This document shows positions 37,201 to 44,702 of a stretch of 49,886 nucleotides of DNA, one piece after another. Where the stretch lies: positions 1 through 49,886 of the forward strand of contig DGGY01000017.1 in assembly GCA_002392405.1 (NCBI GenBank), written 5' to 3'. The DNA comes from Treponema sp. UBA3862. Its GTDB lineage: Bacteria; Spirochaetota; Spirochaetia; Treponematales; Treponemataceae. The position numbers and the translations under genes are program-made. A model generated the notes under the pieces. It was not told the origin of the DNA. It worked only from the letters and a program-made list of their open reading frames with translations, and did no database searches. Numbering within the stretch: position 1 is the first letter of the stretch; each line of letters begins with the position of its first letter.

Positions 37201-38660
37201 CCGCTCTGCTCATATTCAGGATGAGAATAATCGTCAAATTCAAAAATAAAATCTGCTGACTTTTCAGACGGAAGAACAGTCAGCTGTAAGGCCGTAAGGC
37301 TCCTGTCGTCCATAAAAAGCTGGGGCGCAAAACACATAAAGCCGTTTTTATACGGATCAATATAAACTTCAGTCTGAACTGTACCACCGTTTTCCAGGAC
37401 CAGATGATCAATGCTCAAAACTCCTGACGGCTGGGAAGTTTTTATGTTATAATTTCCGGTAAACTCAATCCCTGCCCTTTTTCCTTCAGCAGCGAGCCTG
37501 TTAAATGTTACAAGGCGGTCAGCACAGGAAATGTCATAAAAAAATGAAGCAGGACTTGAAAGCACATTTTTTGAAAGAGAACACTTTCCTTTGAGCGCAA
37601 ATTTAAGCGATTCTTCAAAAGCCTCAGGGCTTGAAAACAGGGAAGCTGCCTTTAAGGAAAGCGTAACTTTTGTTCCTGTAAATTTTGAATACAGTCTTGA
37701 ATTATTTTTTATCTTAATCAGTTTAAGAATTTCAAAATTATCTGCATTTGCATCAAGAGTAAGGTACTGCCGGTCAAAATCAGCTTCTGCAAGAAGTGAA
37801 TAAGGCAGGGAGTTTCTCATTGTCCTGAATGAAAGCCTTGACTGTCCGTAATTTAAAAGCAGATCCATGCGGCTTAAAGTGTAGTCAGCACGGTTAATTT
37901 CTTTAAGCTTAAGAAGGAATGAACTTCCATCAAGATTTTTAAAAAGAGTTCCGGACAGTTCAAAACCGGCCGCAAAAAGTTTTCTGTAATCAGCGGTTTT
38001 TACAAGATGTGTCCTGAAATCAATTCTTCCTGAAGTTTTAAGCTGAACGCTTTCTTTTATCCTCATGTTTTTTTCAAGAAGGACATTCTTAACAGATACA
38101 AGCAGGTCATTTTTTGAATCGCTGTAGTGAATGCTGATGTTTTTAAACTGAATGTCAAAATTGATGTTTATTTCTTTTCCGGCCAGAGTGATTATTCTTG
38201 AAGATTCACTGTCCTTCTTTTCTTTTTTTTCTTCTTTTCCGTCATCACCGAAAAAGAGTTTGAGGTTTTCAAGAATTCCGTTGTCTTTTACTGCATCATA
38301 CTCAACTTCAACTCCGTCAAGCAGAAGGAGTTTTACTGCCTTGAGCGGATTTTTAGAAAAAAGCTCCCTGAACCGGTATGAAAAAGTCGCTCTTTTAATG
38401 TATACGAGGTCTTTTCCTGTACTGTAATCACTGAGTTTAATGCCCTTAATGCTGATTCCTGACAGAACAGACGGTGAAAGAGAATCATAGGTAACAGAAA
38501 TCCCGGTCTTTTCCCGAATTTCACCTGTTATGCTGTGGATTTTTGAAGTCAGAAATGAATTAAGGCTGTCGTAAAGCGGATTGATAAGGGCAATCACTGC
38601 TACAACGAGTAAGAGAAAAATCAAACTGCCTGTGCTTGTCTTTAAAATTCTGGACTTCAT
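34227..38660 (-). CDS. tamB: TamB-like translocation/assembly protein
   Basis: A 1477-residue protein with one N-terminal membrane segment (about 9-30), a very long region of beta-strand repeats typical of AsmA/TamB lipid-groove proteins, and a C-terminal TamB (DUF490) domain starting about residue 1100. The last residues, TLSWKHSF, end in Phe like an outer-membrane strand signal. TamB-type proteins bridge the envelope and work with BamA or TamA or carry phospholipids outwards. ATG 38660 is chosen over TTG 38690 because the basic and hydrophobic signal starts there; neither has a good ribosome-binding site. First gene of the tamB-bamA-skp-mutS run. Confidence 0.9.
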   Translation of the reverse strand: MKSRILKTSTGSLIFLLLVVAVIALINPLYDSLNSFLTSKIHSITGEIREKTGISVTYDSLSPSVLSGISIKGIKLSDYSTGKDLVYIKRATFSYRFRELFSKNPLKAVKLLLLDGVEVEYDAVKDNGILENLKLFFGDDGKEEKKEKKDSESSRIITLAGKEININFDIQFKNISIHYSDSKNDLLVSVKNVLLEKNMRIKESVQLKTSGRIDFRTHLVKTADYRKLFAAGFELSGTLFKNLDGSSFLLKLKEINRADYTLSRMDLLLNYGQSRLSFRTMRNSLPYSLLAEADFDRQYLTLDANADNFEILKLIKIKNNSRLYSKFTGTKVTLSLKAASLFSSPEAFEESLKFALKGKCSLSKNVLSSPASFFYDISCADRLVTFNRLAAEGKRAGIEFTGNYNIKTSQPSGVLSIDHLVLENGGTVQTEVYIDPYKNGFMCFAPQLFMDDRSLTALQLTVLPSEKSADFIFEFDDYSHPEYEQSGHGRIDGSYIKGRDSVVQANVSMKDMFLDSVLNTAAFFVSEESSSSLSSASKSLQSWIFSDDLYFTTDFKSFTFNSPYFILANTQREKELVTFSLDGSNQTVTLSGLDLQYGNNTAHVSAGIDFSSGLSDFNFYTQIVLNSLPYSLSGSCSQKFLSISGDYNFASMVNLEKGFSGSLEFSSMPLAFGKNIFSASLTTSFNFSKNGFEAEISNFDFADSYGSLRLKPHFAFSGSVNRYGFVMNKMAYSDIASALDGKMNIVWNINEGIFDSILVDFTAQSILNSEKITLNAELKNPEKKVLDAVTLKNDFYVSAQGSLVQFPSARLLSDQNSENTVNADFSVTGTLTNPFFNLNLLKASVNIGGSQAVAKGFAVYDDSGFSASDVKLNWGSIKVDGFNAFFEPRSFTGDFRADISGAFLDLDFKIPLKASVKSLVQGKNEADNILLTLTSDKMTGSFFPSGQKLDLLITKTPDKISFISSGGRGITGEITEGKYVSAKSGPDSPLGFDLTGSIINNQLDLNAKNLRADMGRFCQAVSIPYVNFTAGTMAGALKISGITTDPEYTGAVTVTKPEFYVPFVSKKLFRSERVFATAGQGHFTVKPTKFTLDKNSVSVGLDIEFDRWGVNYLKCPIQTASGEYIPVDIGLPFIHYKGYGGFDNFNIAMTKDDVTFTGKIIGEKADIEVIIEKESQDSSENSDGFDYIVDLDLLVKNRVQILYNPLLRGVIVPDNSLKLYIDTRTNDFGARGEVNLRGGEIIWLNRNFYMKEGKVTFNETKELFDPRVTVRAETRSRDEDNNQITIILSATGQALSQFNPHFTSTPARSETEIMALLGQVISADAQNAASLVMAGGDYLMQATVVRGLENTLRELLNFDIFSIRTNILQNAVKQSMDKNSASKQITFSNFFDNSAVYVGKYFGNAMYVDALMHWSYDETKVGDSDTSKGLVFQPEFGLEMNSPYVNIRLGVAPELEAIKQSLWMPSTSITLSWKHSF

Positions 38661-38707
38661 CGACTTGAAAACGAACTGTTTTAACGGCAAAATAACTGAA
38701 AGGCTAT

Positions 38708-38726
38708 AAAAAGCCGACAGCTTTTT
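38708..38726. promoter_or_regulatory. Terminator-like hairpin in the tamB/tmk divergent region
   Basis: AAAAAGC and GCTTTTT (seven pairs) enclose a five-base loop in the 128-base gap between divergent tamB and tmk. No gene lies upstream of it on either strand, so it cannot end an ordinary transcript and would sit in a leader. A second inverted repeat, TTCTACT/AGTAGAA (38737-38767), lies nearer tmk. Confidence 0.35.
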
Positions 38727-38788
38727 CAGGACACAATTCTACTTTATTTTCGGATTTTTTAGTAGAAGGTTTGAGGGGATATAATAAT

Positions 38789-39409
38789 ATGATTTTAAAA
38801 AATTTTGTTGTTTTCGAAGGCATTGACGGAGCCGGAACTTCAACCCAGATTAATATTTTAAAAGCAGGCGAAATCAAAAACCGTCTTTTTTTTACCGCAG
38901 AACCGACCTCCTCACCTACAGGAAAATTCTTAAGGACTGTCCTCAAAGGCGACGTAAGCTTAGACCCAAGAACAAGCGCCTATCTTTTTGCGGCAGACAG
39001 GGCAGAACATCTTTACGGAAACAGCAGCGCTGACTGCGGAATTGAAAAACAGTGTGAGCAGGGAAAAATCGTAATCTCTGACCGCTATCTTTTTTCAAGC
39101 CTTACCTATCAGAGCGTAACCTGCGGAGATGAACTTCCACGCCTTCTCAATTCAAATTTTCCGCTCCCGGAACTGCTCTTTTTCTTTAAAATTGACCCTA
39201 AGATCAGCCTCCAGAGAGTAGACCGGCGCGGCGAAAGGGAAATCTATGAAAAACTGGATTTTTTACAGGCTACTGAAGAACGCTACGAAAAAGTAATTCA
39301 GGAATTTCAGGATAAAAACACTGGAATGAAAATCGTCATCTTAGATGCCGCAAAATCCAAAGAAGAAGTAAGTTCTGTCATCAAAGAAGAACTCTTAAAA
39401 ATACTGTAA
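38789..39409 (+). CDS. tmk: Thymidylate kinase, P-loop lysine absent
   Basis: A 206-residue dTMP kinase. Family features: VVFEGIDGAG start, the RAEH segment, DRYLFSSLTYQ, a VDRRGER LID-type segment and the FLQATEERY motif. It makes dTDP from dTMP with ATP. The P-loop reads GIDGAGTSTQ (11-20): Thr17 stands where the nearly invariant P-loop lysine should be. The start is ATG 38789 with GAGGGG upstream; a TTG at 38771 precedes it. It is divergent from tamB and followed by a small secreted-protein gene. Confidence 0.85.
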   Translation: MILKNFVVFEGIDGAGTSTQINILKAGEIKNRLFFTAEPTSSPTGKFLRTVLKGDVSLDPRTSAYLFAADRAEHLYGNSSADCGIEKQCEQGKIVISDRYLFSSLTYQSVTCGDELPRLLNSNFPLPELLFFFKIDPKISLQRVDRRGEREIYEKLDFLQATEERYEKVIQEFQDKNTGMKIVILDAAKSKEEVSSVIKEELLKIL

Positions 39410-39441
39410 AAAAACGGTTTTTAAATGCCGATAATCAAAAG

Positions 39442-40059
39442 GTGAAAAAACTTTTAACGGCATTTTCAGTTTTACTTTTACTCACATTTACAGCTCCTCA
39501 GAAAAGTTCTGCTTACATGGTCAAATACAAGGAAGACTATTACAGGCTTTTTCATGTACATTACCAGCAGTACCCTGACGACGTAATGGAAAACATTTAC
39601 TGGCTTGAGCAGGCAGTGAAGGCTGATTTCTGCAATCCTCTTTATACAGGTGTAAAAATCGAAAACGAAACTGACTGGGAAAAATACCGTTACCTCTTTA
39701 TGATGCACATAAACCTTAAACTCATAGAACAGCATTTAAGGCTCGGCCGCACTTACGACCACCAGACTGCACATTTTTATGACGCTCCCTGGAAAGATTT
39801 ATACGTTGAAAACTTAAAAAAAGCGCTGAGCTGCTATGAAGCAGGCCTTTACTACTGGCGCGAAGCAAAACTCTGGGCTGAAAAAGGAAGTGTAAGGCGC
39901 TTTTACTTTTTAACCATTACAGATCTTCAGAACTGGGAAGACGAGAGAAGCCGCATTGAAGACGGAAAACTCGACTACGAAAAAATCCTTAACCGTGAAA
40001 TAAAAAGAGTAAAAAAAGTCATTGATGATTTTACTGCAATGACAGATAAAACTTACTGA
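39442..40059 (+). CDS. Small secreted protein of unknown function
   Basis: A 205-residue protein with a signal peptide (about 1-24, SSA-Y) and a mature part rich in Tyr, Trp, Lys and Glu that looks all-helical, possibly a TPR-like hairpin set (EQHLRLGRTYDHQ, LKKALSCYEAGLYYWREAK). I recognise no family; the position after tmk may be conserved in treponemes. The start is GTG with AAAAGG directly before it, a cramped spacing. Its stop touches the terminator of the chemoreceptor operon, which runs on the other strand. Confidence 0.7.
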   Translation: MKKLLTAFSVLLLLTFTAPQKSSAYMVKYKEDYYRLFHVHYQQYPDDVMENIYWLEQAVKADFCNPLYTGVKIENETDWEKYRYLFMMHINLKLIEQHLRLGRTYDHQTAHFYDAPWKDLYVENLKKALSCYEAGLYYWREAKLWAEKGSVRRFYFLTITDLQNWEDERSRIEDGKLDYEKILNREIKRVKKVIDDFTAMTDKTY

Positions 40060-40112
40060 AAAAAAATGCACCGCCTGTAACAAAACATATTCTGCCCTGT
40101 TAAGACGGTGCA
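40059..40112 (-). terminator. Terminator of the FIST-chemoreceptor operon
   Basis: On the minus strand TGCACCG (40106-40112) pairs with CGGTGCA (40067-40073); an inner TAACA/TGTTA pairing extends the stem, and eight T follow directly. It lies 26 bases after the chemoreceptor gene stop and closes the two-gene operon. Confidence 0.75.
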
Positions 40113-40137
40113 CCCGCAATATAATCTGACGATTTTT

Positions 40138-41025
40138 TTATTCGCCCTCTTTTCCAAGATCTTCAAAAATTGCTTTAATTTCGTAAGCAAATGAATAAAG
40201 GTCATTGAAAAGCATCTGGTTCCTTGAAGCACAGTCTGCAAAAAGTTTTACGTTTTCGCTGTTAAGTTCTTCTGAACGCTGCATTTCAGTAATTACCTGA
40301 TTAATTCCTGCAACATTGGAAGAAATATGTGAACTGATTTTTTCAACGTTCGCATTGTTGTCTTCGTTCATTGACTTAACATTCTGGAACTTCTGCATTG
40401 CATTAAGGGTTTCTGTACTTAAAGCCTCGAGGTTTGAAGAATTATGTTTAGTCTCTCCTTCAAGCTCTGAAATTGATTTCTGAAGGTTTGTAACATTTCC
40501 TAAGATTTCTTCAGAGGCAGTTTTGGTCTCGGCAGAAAGTTTTTTTACCTCATTTGCAATAATGCGGAATCCCGCACCCGCAGCACCTGCATGTGCAGCT
40601 TCAATCGAAGCGTTGAAGGAAAGCAGGTTTGTCTGCTCAGAAATATTTGCAATATTGGCAATGAGTTTTGTAATCTCATCAGTCTGTTCAGTAAGCCGCT
40701 GAAACTGTTCAACATATTTTTTATACTCTGTCTCAATTTTCTGAACTGATTCATTAAGAGAATTGATTGCAGCGTATACCATATCAAGATTTTTTGAATT
40801 TTCCATTGCGCGGCGGGTAATATCCTGAGTATCTTTATCCATCTCCGCAGAAGAAGAAACAAGACGCCTTAAAGTTTCCTGCTGTTCCTGGTTTGCCTTT
40901 GACTGAGCTTCCCTGCTTTCAAGATATTCATTTAAAAAGTCTGCGCCTACAGCATCCTTTGCAAGATACTGAATAAGGCTGTCAGAAACATCAAGTCCGC
41001 CTTTTACAAGTTTTTTTGATTCCAT
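40138..41025 (-). CDS. Soluble methyl-accepting chemotaxis signalling domain protein
   Basis: A 295-residue protein made almost only of the chemoreceptor signalling helical hairpin. The tip that contacts CheA and CheW is clear: ISEQTNLLSFNASIEAAHAG and then GFRIIANEVKKLSAET, about residues 135-175. There is no signal peptide, membrane segment, HAMP or ligand domain. It must act in the cytoplasm with a sensing partner. The FIST protein gene lies 13 bases upstream, with GGGGAGAG six bases before this ATG, and the two share promoter and terminator. They probably form a receptor split over two chains. Confidence 0.9.
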   Translation of the reverse strand: MESKKLVKGGLDVSDSLIQYLAKDAVGADFLNEYLESREAQSKANQEQQETLRRLVSSSAEMDKDTQDITRRAMENSKNLDMVYAAINSLNESVQKIETEYKKYVEQFQRLTEQTDEITKLIANIANISEQTNLLSFNASIEAAHAGAAGAGFRIIANEVKKLSAETKTASEEILGNVTNLQKSISELEGETKHNSSNLEALSTETLNAMQKFQNVKSMNEDNNANVEKISSHISSNVAGINQVITEMQRSEELNSENVKLFADCASRNQMLFNDLYSFAYEIKAIFEDLGKEGE

Positions 41026-41038
41026 AATTAACTCTCCC

Positions 41039-42178
41039 CTAGTCTCCGATTACCAGGCTGACAAGAGTCTGGTTACAGTGCATTCTTCCAAGCTGTTCCC
41101 CGTAGGCAGAAAAGCCTGCAAAGGTCGGGAAAGTCTGTTTATATCTGTTTATGATCTGTCCGCTTGTTGCTGTCTGTGCAAAATACATTGTGCGTGTAAT
41201 GCAGCTCATCAAAAGAACAAATTTTGGAGACGGTACATTCGAAAGAATTGAACGGCAGGTTTCATCACATTTTGCAAGATGATCGCCTACATGCATAAGT
41301 TCAAGTGTTGAATTAGGTACGATTCTCGCAAAAGTTGTAATTTTACCGTCAGGAGTAAAGCCTGCAAGGGCACCGATATGAAGTGCACCGTTAAGATAGC
41401 GGCCAAAAGGATTTTCAAAGGTAATTGAACCTGCTTCTGTTTCTGAAACTCCAAGTTTTGCGGCATAGGCTGCTCTTGGGGTACGTCCGTCCATTCTGAT
41501 GATTGTTCTGTTTACAGGATCAGATTCGTTTACAAGGAAGGTCTTTCCTGTAGGATTAAAAATATCTTCCTGACGGATATCAAACCTGCATGAAGTCTTT
41601 ACGAACATCATTGCTGCTCCGTCCTGAGTCACTTTACCGTTGACGCTGACAAAGGTCTTTGCTTCAGAACCGGTAAAGCCTGCGGTTCCTCCGGCAAGTT
41701 TAAAATTGTCGTTTTTGATTATTGAATAAAAATTAGTCAAGATTGATTCTTCTGCATTGTATACGCCGTTTATAAAAGCAACTGCAAAAGCGTCTTTATG
41801 TGAATACTGATCGCCGGTGCGGATTCCGCATTCGCTTAAGGCTGCTTCAATTCTGTCTTTATTTGTTACCGGATAACGGCTTCCGTTTTCAACAAGAACG
41901 GCACAGCATCTTACACTGCTGTCTGCCATTGTAGTCAATACAACACAGTTTTCAGTAAAACCTTCCGGACTGATTTCTCCGGCGGTACTTGTTCCCATAA
42001 CCTCAGCACCAGGGAATCTGTCTTTAATTGATTTTGAAAGGGCTTCAAAATCATAAGTAACGGCTGCTAAAAAAAATACTGCTTTGTAAGACGAAAAATC
42101 GTGATGCAGCTTAGAACACAATTCTTCAACAGCGCCCTGAACATCACTTCTACGTGATATTACGACTTCCTGTTCCAT
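41039..42178 (-). CDS. FIST-domain sensor protein, stand-alone
   Basis: A 379-residue cytoplasmic protein with FIST_N (about 30-215: VFFLAAVTYDFEAL, MGTSTAGEISPEG, LAGGTAGFTG) and FIST_C (about 235-360, ending TFAGFSAYGEQLG). FIST is a small-ligand sensor module, proposed to bind amino acids, usually found at the front of histidine kinases, cyclases or chemoreceptors. Here it has no output domain. The output is probably the adjacent soluble chemoreceptor protein. GGGGAG precedes the ATG by 12 bases, right after a stable leader hairpin. First gene of the operon. Confidence 0.9.
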   Translation of the reverse strand: MEQEVVISRRSDVQGAVEELCSKLHHDFSSYKAVFFLAAVTYDFEALSKSIKDRFPGAEVMGTSTAGEISPEGFTENCVVLTTMADSSVRCCAVLVENGSRYPVTNKDRIEAALSECGIRTGDQYSHKDAFAVAFINGVYNAEESILTNFYSIIKNDNFKLAGGTAGFTGSEAKTFVSVNGKVTQDGAAMMFVKTSCRFDIRQEDIFNPTGKTFLVNESDPVNRTIIRMDGRTPRAAYAAKLGVSETEAGSITFENPFGRYLNGALHIGALAGFTPDGKITTFARIVPNSTLELMHVGDHLAKCDETCRSILSNVPSPKFVLLMSCITRTMYFAQTATSGQIINRYKQTFPTFAGFSAYGEQLGRMHCNQTLVSLVIGD

Positions 42179-42196
42179 TTTTAACTAAATCTCCCC

Positions 42197-42216
42197 GACA
42201 GACCACAAAGTCTGCC
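42197..42216 (-). promoter_or_regulatory. Leader hairpin next to the FIST ribosome-binding site
   Basis: On the minus strand GGCAGAC pairs with GTCTGTC (seven pairs, one G-U) around a six-base loop, and the GGGGAG ribosome-binding site of the FIST gene follows directly. It lies between the predicted -10 box and the start codon and could affect translation or message stability. Confidence 0.4.
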
Positions 42217-42225
42217 AATATTACA

Positions 42226-42254
42226 ATTTTACCACAGCATCCTTATGATGTCAC
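42226..42254 (-). promoter_or_regulatory. Predicted promoter of the FIST-chemoreceptor operon
   Basis: On the minus strand GTGACA (42249-42254) and TAAAAT (42226-42231) are separated by 17 bases, each matching the housekeeping consensus at five of six positions. I see no sigma-28 type sequence. The promoter is back to back with that of aroB. Confidence 0.55.
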
Positions 42255-42283
42255 TTTAAAAAAACTAGTTTTTTATGTAAAAT
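42255..42283 (+). promoter_or_regulatory. Possible aroB promoter
   Basis: TAAAAT (42278-42283) ends seven bases before the aroB ATG; a weak TTTAAA (42255-42260) lies 17 bases further up. The spacer contains the perfect palindrome AAAAAACTAGTTTTTT (42259-42274). The message would be leaderless or nearly so, and no Shine-Dalgarno is seen. Confidence 0.35.
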
Positions 42284-42290
42284 ATAAATC

Positions 42291-43469
42291 ATGCAGTTCG
42301 AAGAAAAAGACATCGCTTATCCTCCGGTACATCCGGGCACAGACAGAACTTTTATCCGTTTTTACAGCGGAGAGTGCGATTTAAACTCAATCTATTATGC
42401 AGGAGAAAGAGACGGTCAGCCGCAGCGAATCTTTGTAACTGACACAAACGTTGCTTCTCTCCCGGCTTTAAAATCATTCATAAACTTTTTCAGGGATGAA
42501 AACTATGCCCTTCCAAAAATTCAGGAAGGTTTTACCGGCCGCCGTGGAAAAGATGTTCTTTTAATTTTAGAAAGCGGAGAGCCTTACAAGACAATCGAAA
42601 GCGTTCTCTCTATCTGCAGGGCTGCAATTGATTCAAATGCACAGCGTTCGGCAGTCTTTGTCGGAATCGGAGGCGGCGTCATCACTGACATGACAGCATT
42701 TGCCGCTTCAATTTTCAAGCGCGGATCAAGCTGTGAACTTATTCCAACGACCCTTCTTTCGATGGTAGATGCCGCAGTCGGAGGAAAAACAGGCTGTGAT
42801 TTTGACACCTACAAAAACATGATCGGCTCTTTTTTTCCTGCACAGAAAATCCATATCATTCCTTCTTTTATCGAAAGTCTTCCTGAACATGAATACAAAA
42901 GCGGAATGGCAGAAGTCGTAAAAACAGCAATGCTTTATTCTGCACCTCTTTTTGAAAAACTTTCTGCAAAACCTGAAATCTTAAAAAACAGGAAAGATCC
43001 TCTCACAGAAGAAATGATTAAAATCTGTGTAAATGCAAAGGCACGTGTCGTTGAACAGGACTTAACAGAAAAGAATATCCGCATGCAGCTGAACCTGGGA
43101 CACACTTTCGGTCATGCTTTGGAAAGCCGTGCAGGTCTTGGAGTTGTAACACACGGAGATGCAGTTGCCTGGGGAATGGCACGAGCTGCAGAACTTTCAA
43201 AAAGACTCGGACTTTGTACAAGTTCCTACACTAAAAAAGTAAAGGAAGTCCTTGAAAGCTTCGGCTGGGAAACTGAACATCTTCACTCAGCCCTCAAAGG
43301 AAAATACAAAAATGATGAAGAAGCTGCACGCTCACTTTATGATGCAATGAAAAAAGATAAAAAAAATGCATCTTCTAAAGTGCGTTTTGTCCTTCAGGAA
43401 GAAATTGAAGAAACTGTAATTACAGAAGCAGATGAAAATGATGTTCTTGCAGTTCTTCAGCAGGATTAA
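42291..43469 (+). CDS. aroB: 3-dehydroquinate synthase
   Basis: A 392-residue AroB, the second enzyme of the shikimate pathway, which cyclises DAHP to 3-dehydroquinate with NAD and a metal. Motifs: GIGGGVITDMTAFAAS (NAD site), PTTLLSMVDAAVGGKTG, the metal site SGMAEVVKTA and LNLGHTFGHALE, and a later His in THGDAVAWGM. Relatives include the sedoheptulose-phosphate cyclases, but the motifs favour AroB. No other aro gene is near. It is followed after three bases by a cysteine desulfurase. No Shine-Dalgarno is present. Confidence 0.92.
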   Translation: MQFEEKDIAYPPVHPGTDRTFIRFYSGECDLNSIYYAGERDGQPQRIFVTDTNVASLPALKSFINFFRDENYALPKIQEGFTGRRGKDVLLILESGEPYKTIESVLSICRAAIDSNAQRSAVFVGIGGGVITDMTAFAASIFKRGSSCELIPTTLLSMVDAAVGGKTGCDFDTYKNMIGSFFPAQKIHIIPSFIESLPEHEYKSGMAEVVKTAMLYSAPLFEKLSAKPEILKNRKDPLTEEMIKICVNAKARVVEQDLTEKNIRMQLNLGHTFGHALESRAGLGVVTHGDAVAWGMARAAELSKRLGLCTSSYTKKVKEVLESFGWETEHLHSALKGKYKNDEEAARSLYDAMKKDKKNASSKVRFVLQEEIEETVITEADENDVLAVLQQD

Positions 43470-43472
43470 ATA

Positions 43473-44645
43473 ATGGACGTTTCAAAATATTTTGACTGGG
43501 CCGCAACTTCGCCATGTGATGAAGAAATACTAAAAGAAGCCCTTGAAGTTTCCGTAAAAAACTGCGCAAACCCGTCAGCTGTACACAGTGAAGGCCAGAA
43601 AGCACGTAAGATTTTTGAAGAAGCCCGCGGCCTTGCTGCAAAAGTTCTGAATGTTAAAACCGACGAAGTGTTTTTTACAAGCGGCGGAACTGAAAGTGAC
43701 CATATTCCTCTTCTTTCTCTTTTAAACAGGGATTTTTCAGAAACTGACGGACGCGGAACAATAATCTTAAGCGGAATTGAACATCCGGCTCTCCGTGAAC
43801 AGTGTGCAGTTTTAAAAAAACAGGGATTTAATGTTGTAACTGTAAATCCTGACAAAAACGGTTTTATTTCCCCATCATCAATAATCGAAAAACTCACGCC
43901 TGACACGCTTTTTGTAAGTGTTATGGCTGTTAATAACGAAACAGGCTGTATCCAGAAAATTTATGAAATTGCAGATGCGCTTACAGCCGCCTCTCAGGGA
44001 AAAAGAAAACCGCATTTTCATGTAGACTGCGTTCAGGCGGCAGGAAAAATCCCCCTTGATTTAAGTTATACAGGAATCGACAGCGCCGCTTTAAGTGCAC
44101 ACAAAATCTCAGGTCCCCGGGGAACAGGAATTCTCGTATTAAAACGCAGTATAAAACCGTTTTTAACAGGCGGCGGACAGGAAAAAAACATCCGCTCAGG
44201 AACAGAAAATCTTTTCGGCGCACTCGCCTTTTCAAAATGCCTTGAAAAATACTACAAAATTGCAGATTTTGAAAAATACCAGAAGATGACTGCAGGTTTT
44301 ATTGAAAAACTTAAAACTTTAAATAACTGCACGCTGGTGCCGGAGCTCAGGGCAGACACTTCTATAGAAGTTCAGTCTGAGTTCAGCCCCTTTGTAATTC
44401 AGGCAGCATTCAAAGGAATTCCAGGAAATGTTATGGTCAGGGCTCTGGACGCAAAGGGTTTCTGTATTTCGACAGGAAGCGCCTGTTCTGCAAAAAAACA
44501 AAGCCGCCCGGTTCTTGCCGCAATGAATGCATCCCGGGAAATTCAGGATACCGCAGTAAGGTTCAGTTTCGGAACATTAACCTGTACAGAAGACCTGGAC
44601 GGACTTTTTAATGCAGTAAAAGAAGTCTGCCAGGATTTTAACTAA
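43473..44645 (+). CDS. Cysteine desulfurase (NifS/IscS family)
   Basis: A 390-residue PLP enzyme that takes sulfur from cysteine for Fe-S clusters or thiolation. Seen: FDWAATSPC start, TSGGTESDH, IEHPALRE, VNNETG, HVDCVQAAGK, the PLP lysine 211 in SAHKISGPRG and the catalytic Cys338 in TGSACSA on the mobile loop. It is a NifS-type group I enzyme. AGGA lies eight bases before the ATG, and the gene is three bases after aroB. No scaffold gene such as iscU is adjacent, so its acceptor is not clear. Confidence 0.93.
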   Translation: MDVSKYFDWAATSPCDEEILKEALEVSVKNCANPSAVHSEGQKARKIFEEARGLAAKVLNVKTDEVFFTSGGTESDHIPLLSLLNRDFSETDGRGTIILSGIEHPALREQCAVLKKQGFNVVTVNPDKNGFISPSSIIEKLTPDTLFVSVMAVNNETGCIQKIYEIADALTAASQGKRKPHFHVDCVQAAGKIPLDLSYTGIDSAALSAHKISGPRGTGILVLKRSIKPFLTGGGQEKNIRSGTENLFGALAFSKCLEKYYKIADFEKYQKMTAGFIEKLKTLNNCTLVPELRADTSIEVQSEFSPFVIQAAFKGIPGNVMVRALDAKGFCISTGSACSAKKQSRPVLAAMNASREIQDTAVRFSFGTLTCTEDLDGLFNAVKEVCQDFN

Positions 44646-44648
44646 ATG

Positions 44649-44665
44649 CAGCGCAGAAAGCGCTG
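44649..44665. other. Perfect hairpin in a convergent gap
   Basis: CAGCGC and GCGCTG (six pairs) enclose AGAAA right after the cysteine desulfurase stop. No T-tract follows on either strand, so it may stabilise the 3' end rather than terminate. Confidence 0.4.
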
Positions 44666-44702
44666 AAGTGACTGGCATAAACAAACCTGAGGATGAATTT
44701 AT

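Noticed and set aside
39410..39441. CGG/CCG pairing as a terminator between tmk and the small secreted protein gene
   Set aside because: Only three pairs with no following T-tract; the two genes are more likely co-transcribed.
42259..42274. Perfect 16-base palindrome AAAAAACTAGTTTTTT as a terminator or operator
   Set aside because: A symmetrical A/T tract lacking loop bases and located in a promoter spacer; likely a chance effect of base composition, kept only as a note in the promoter entry.
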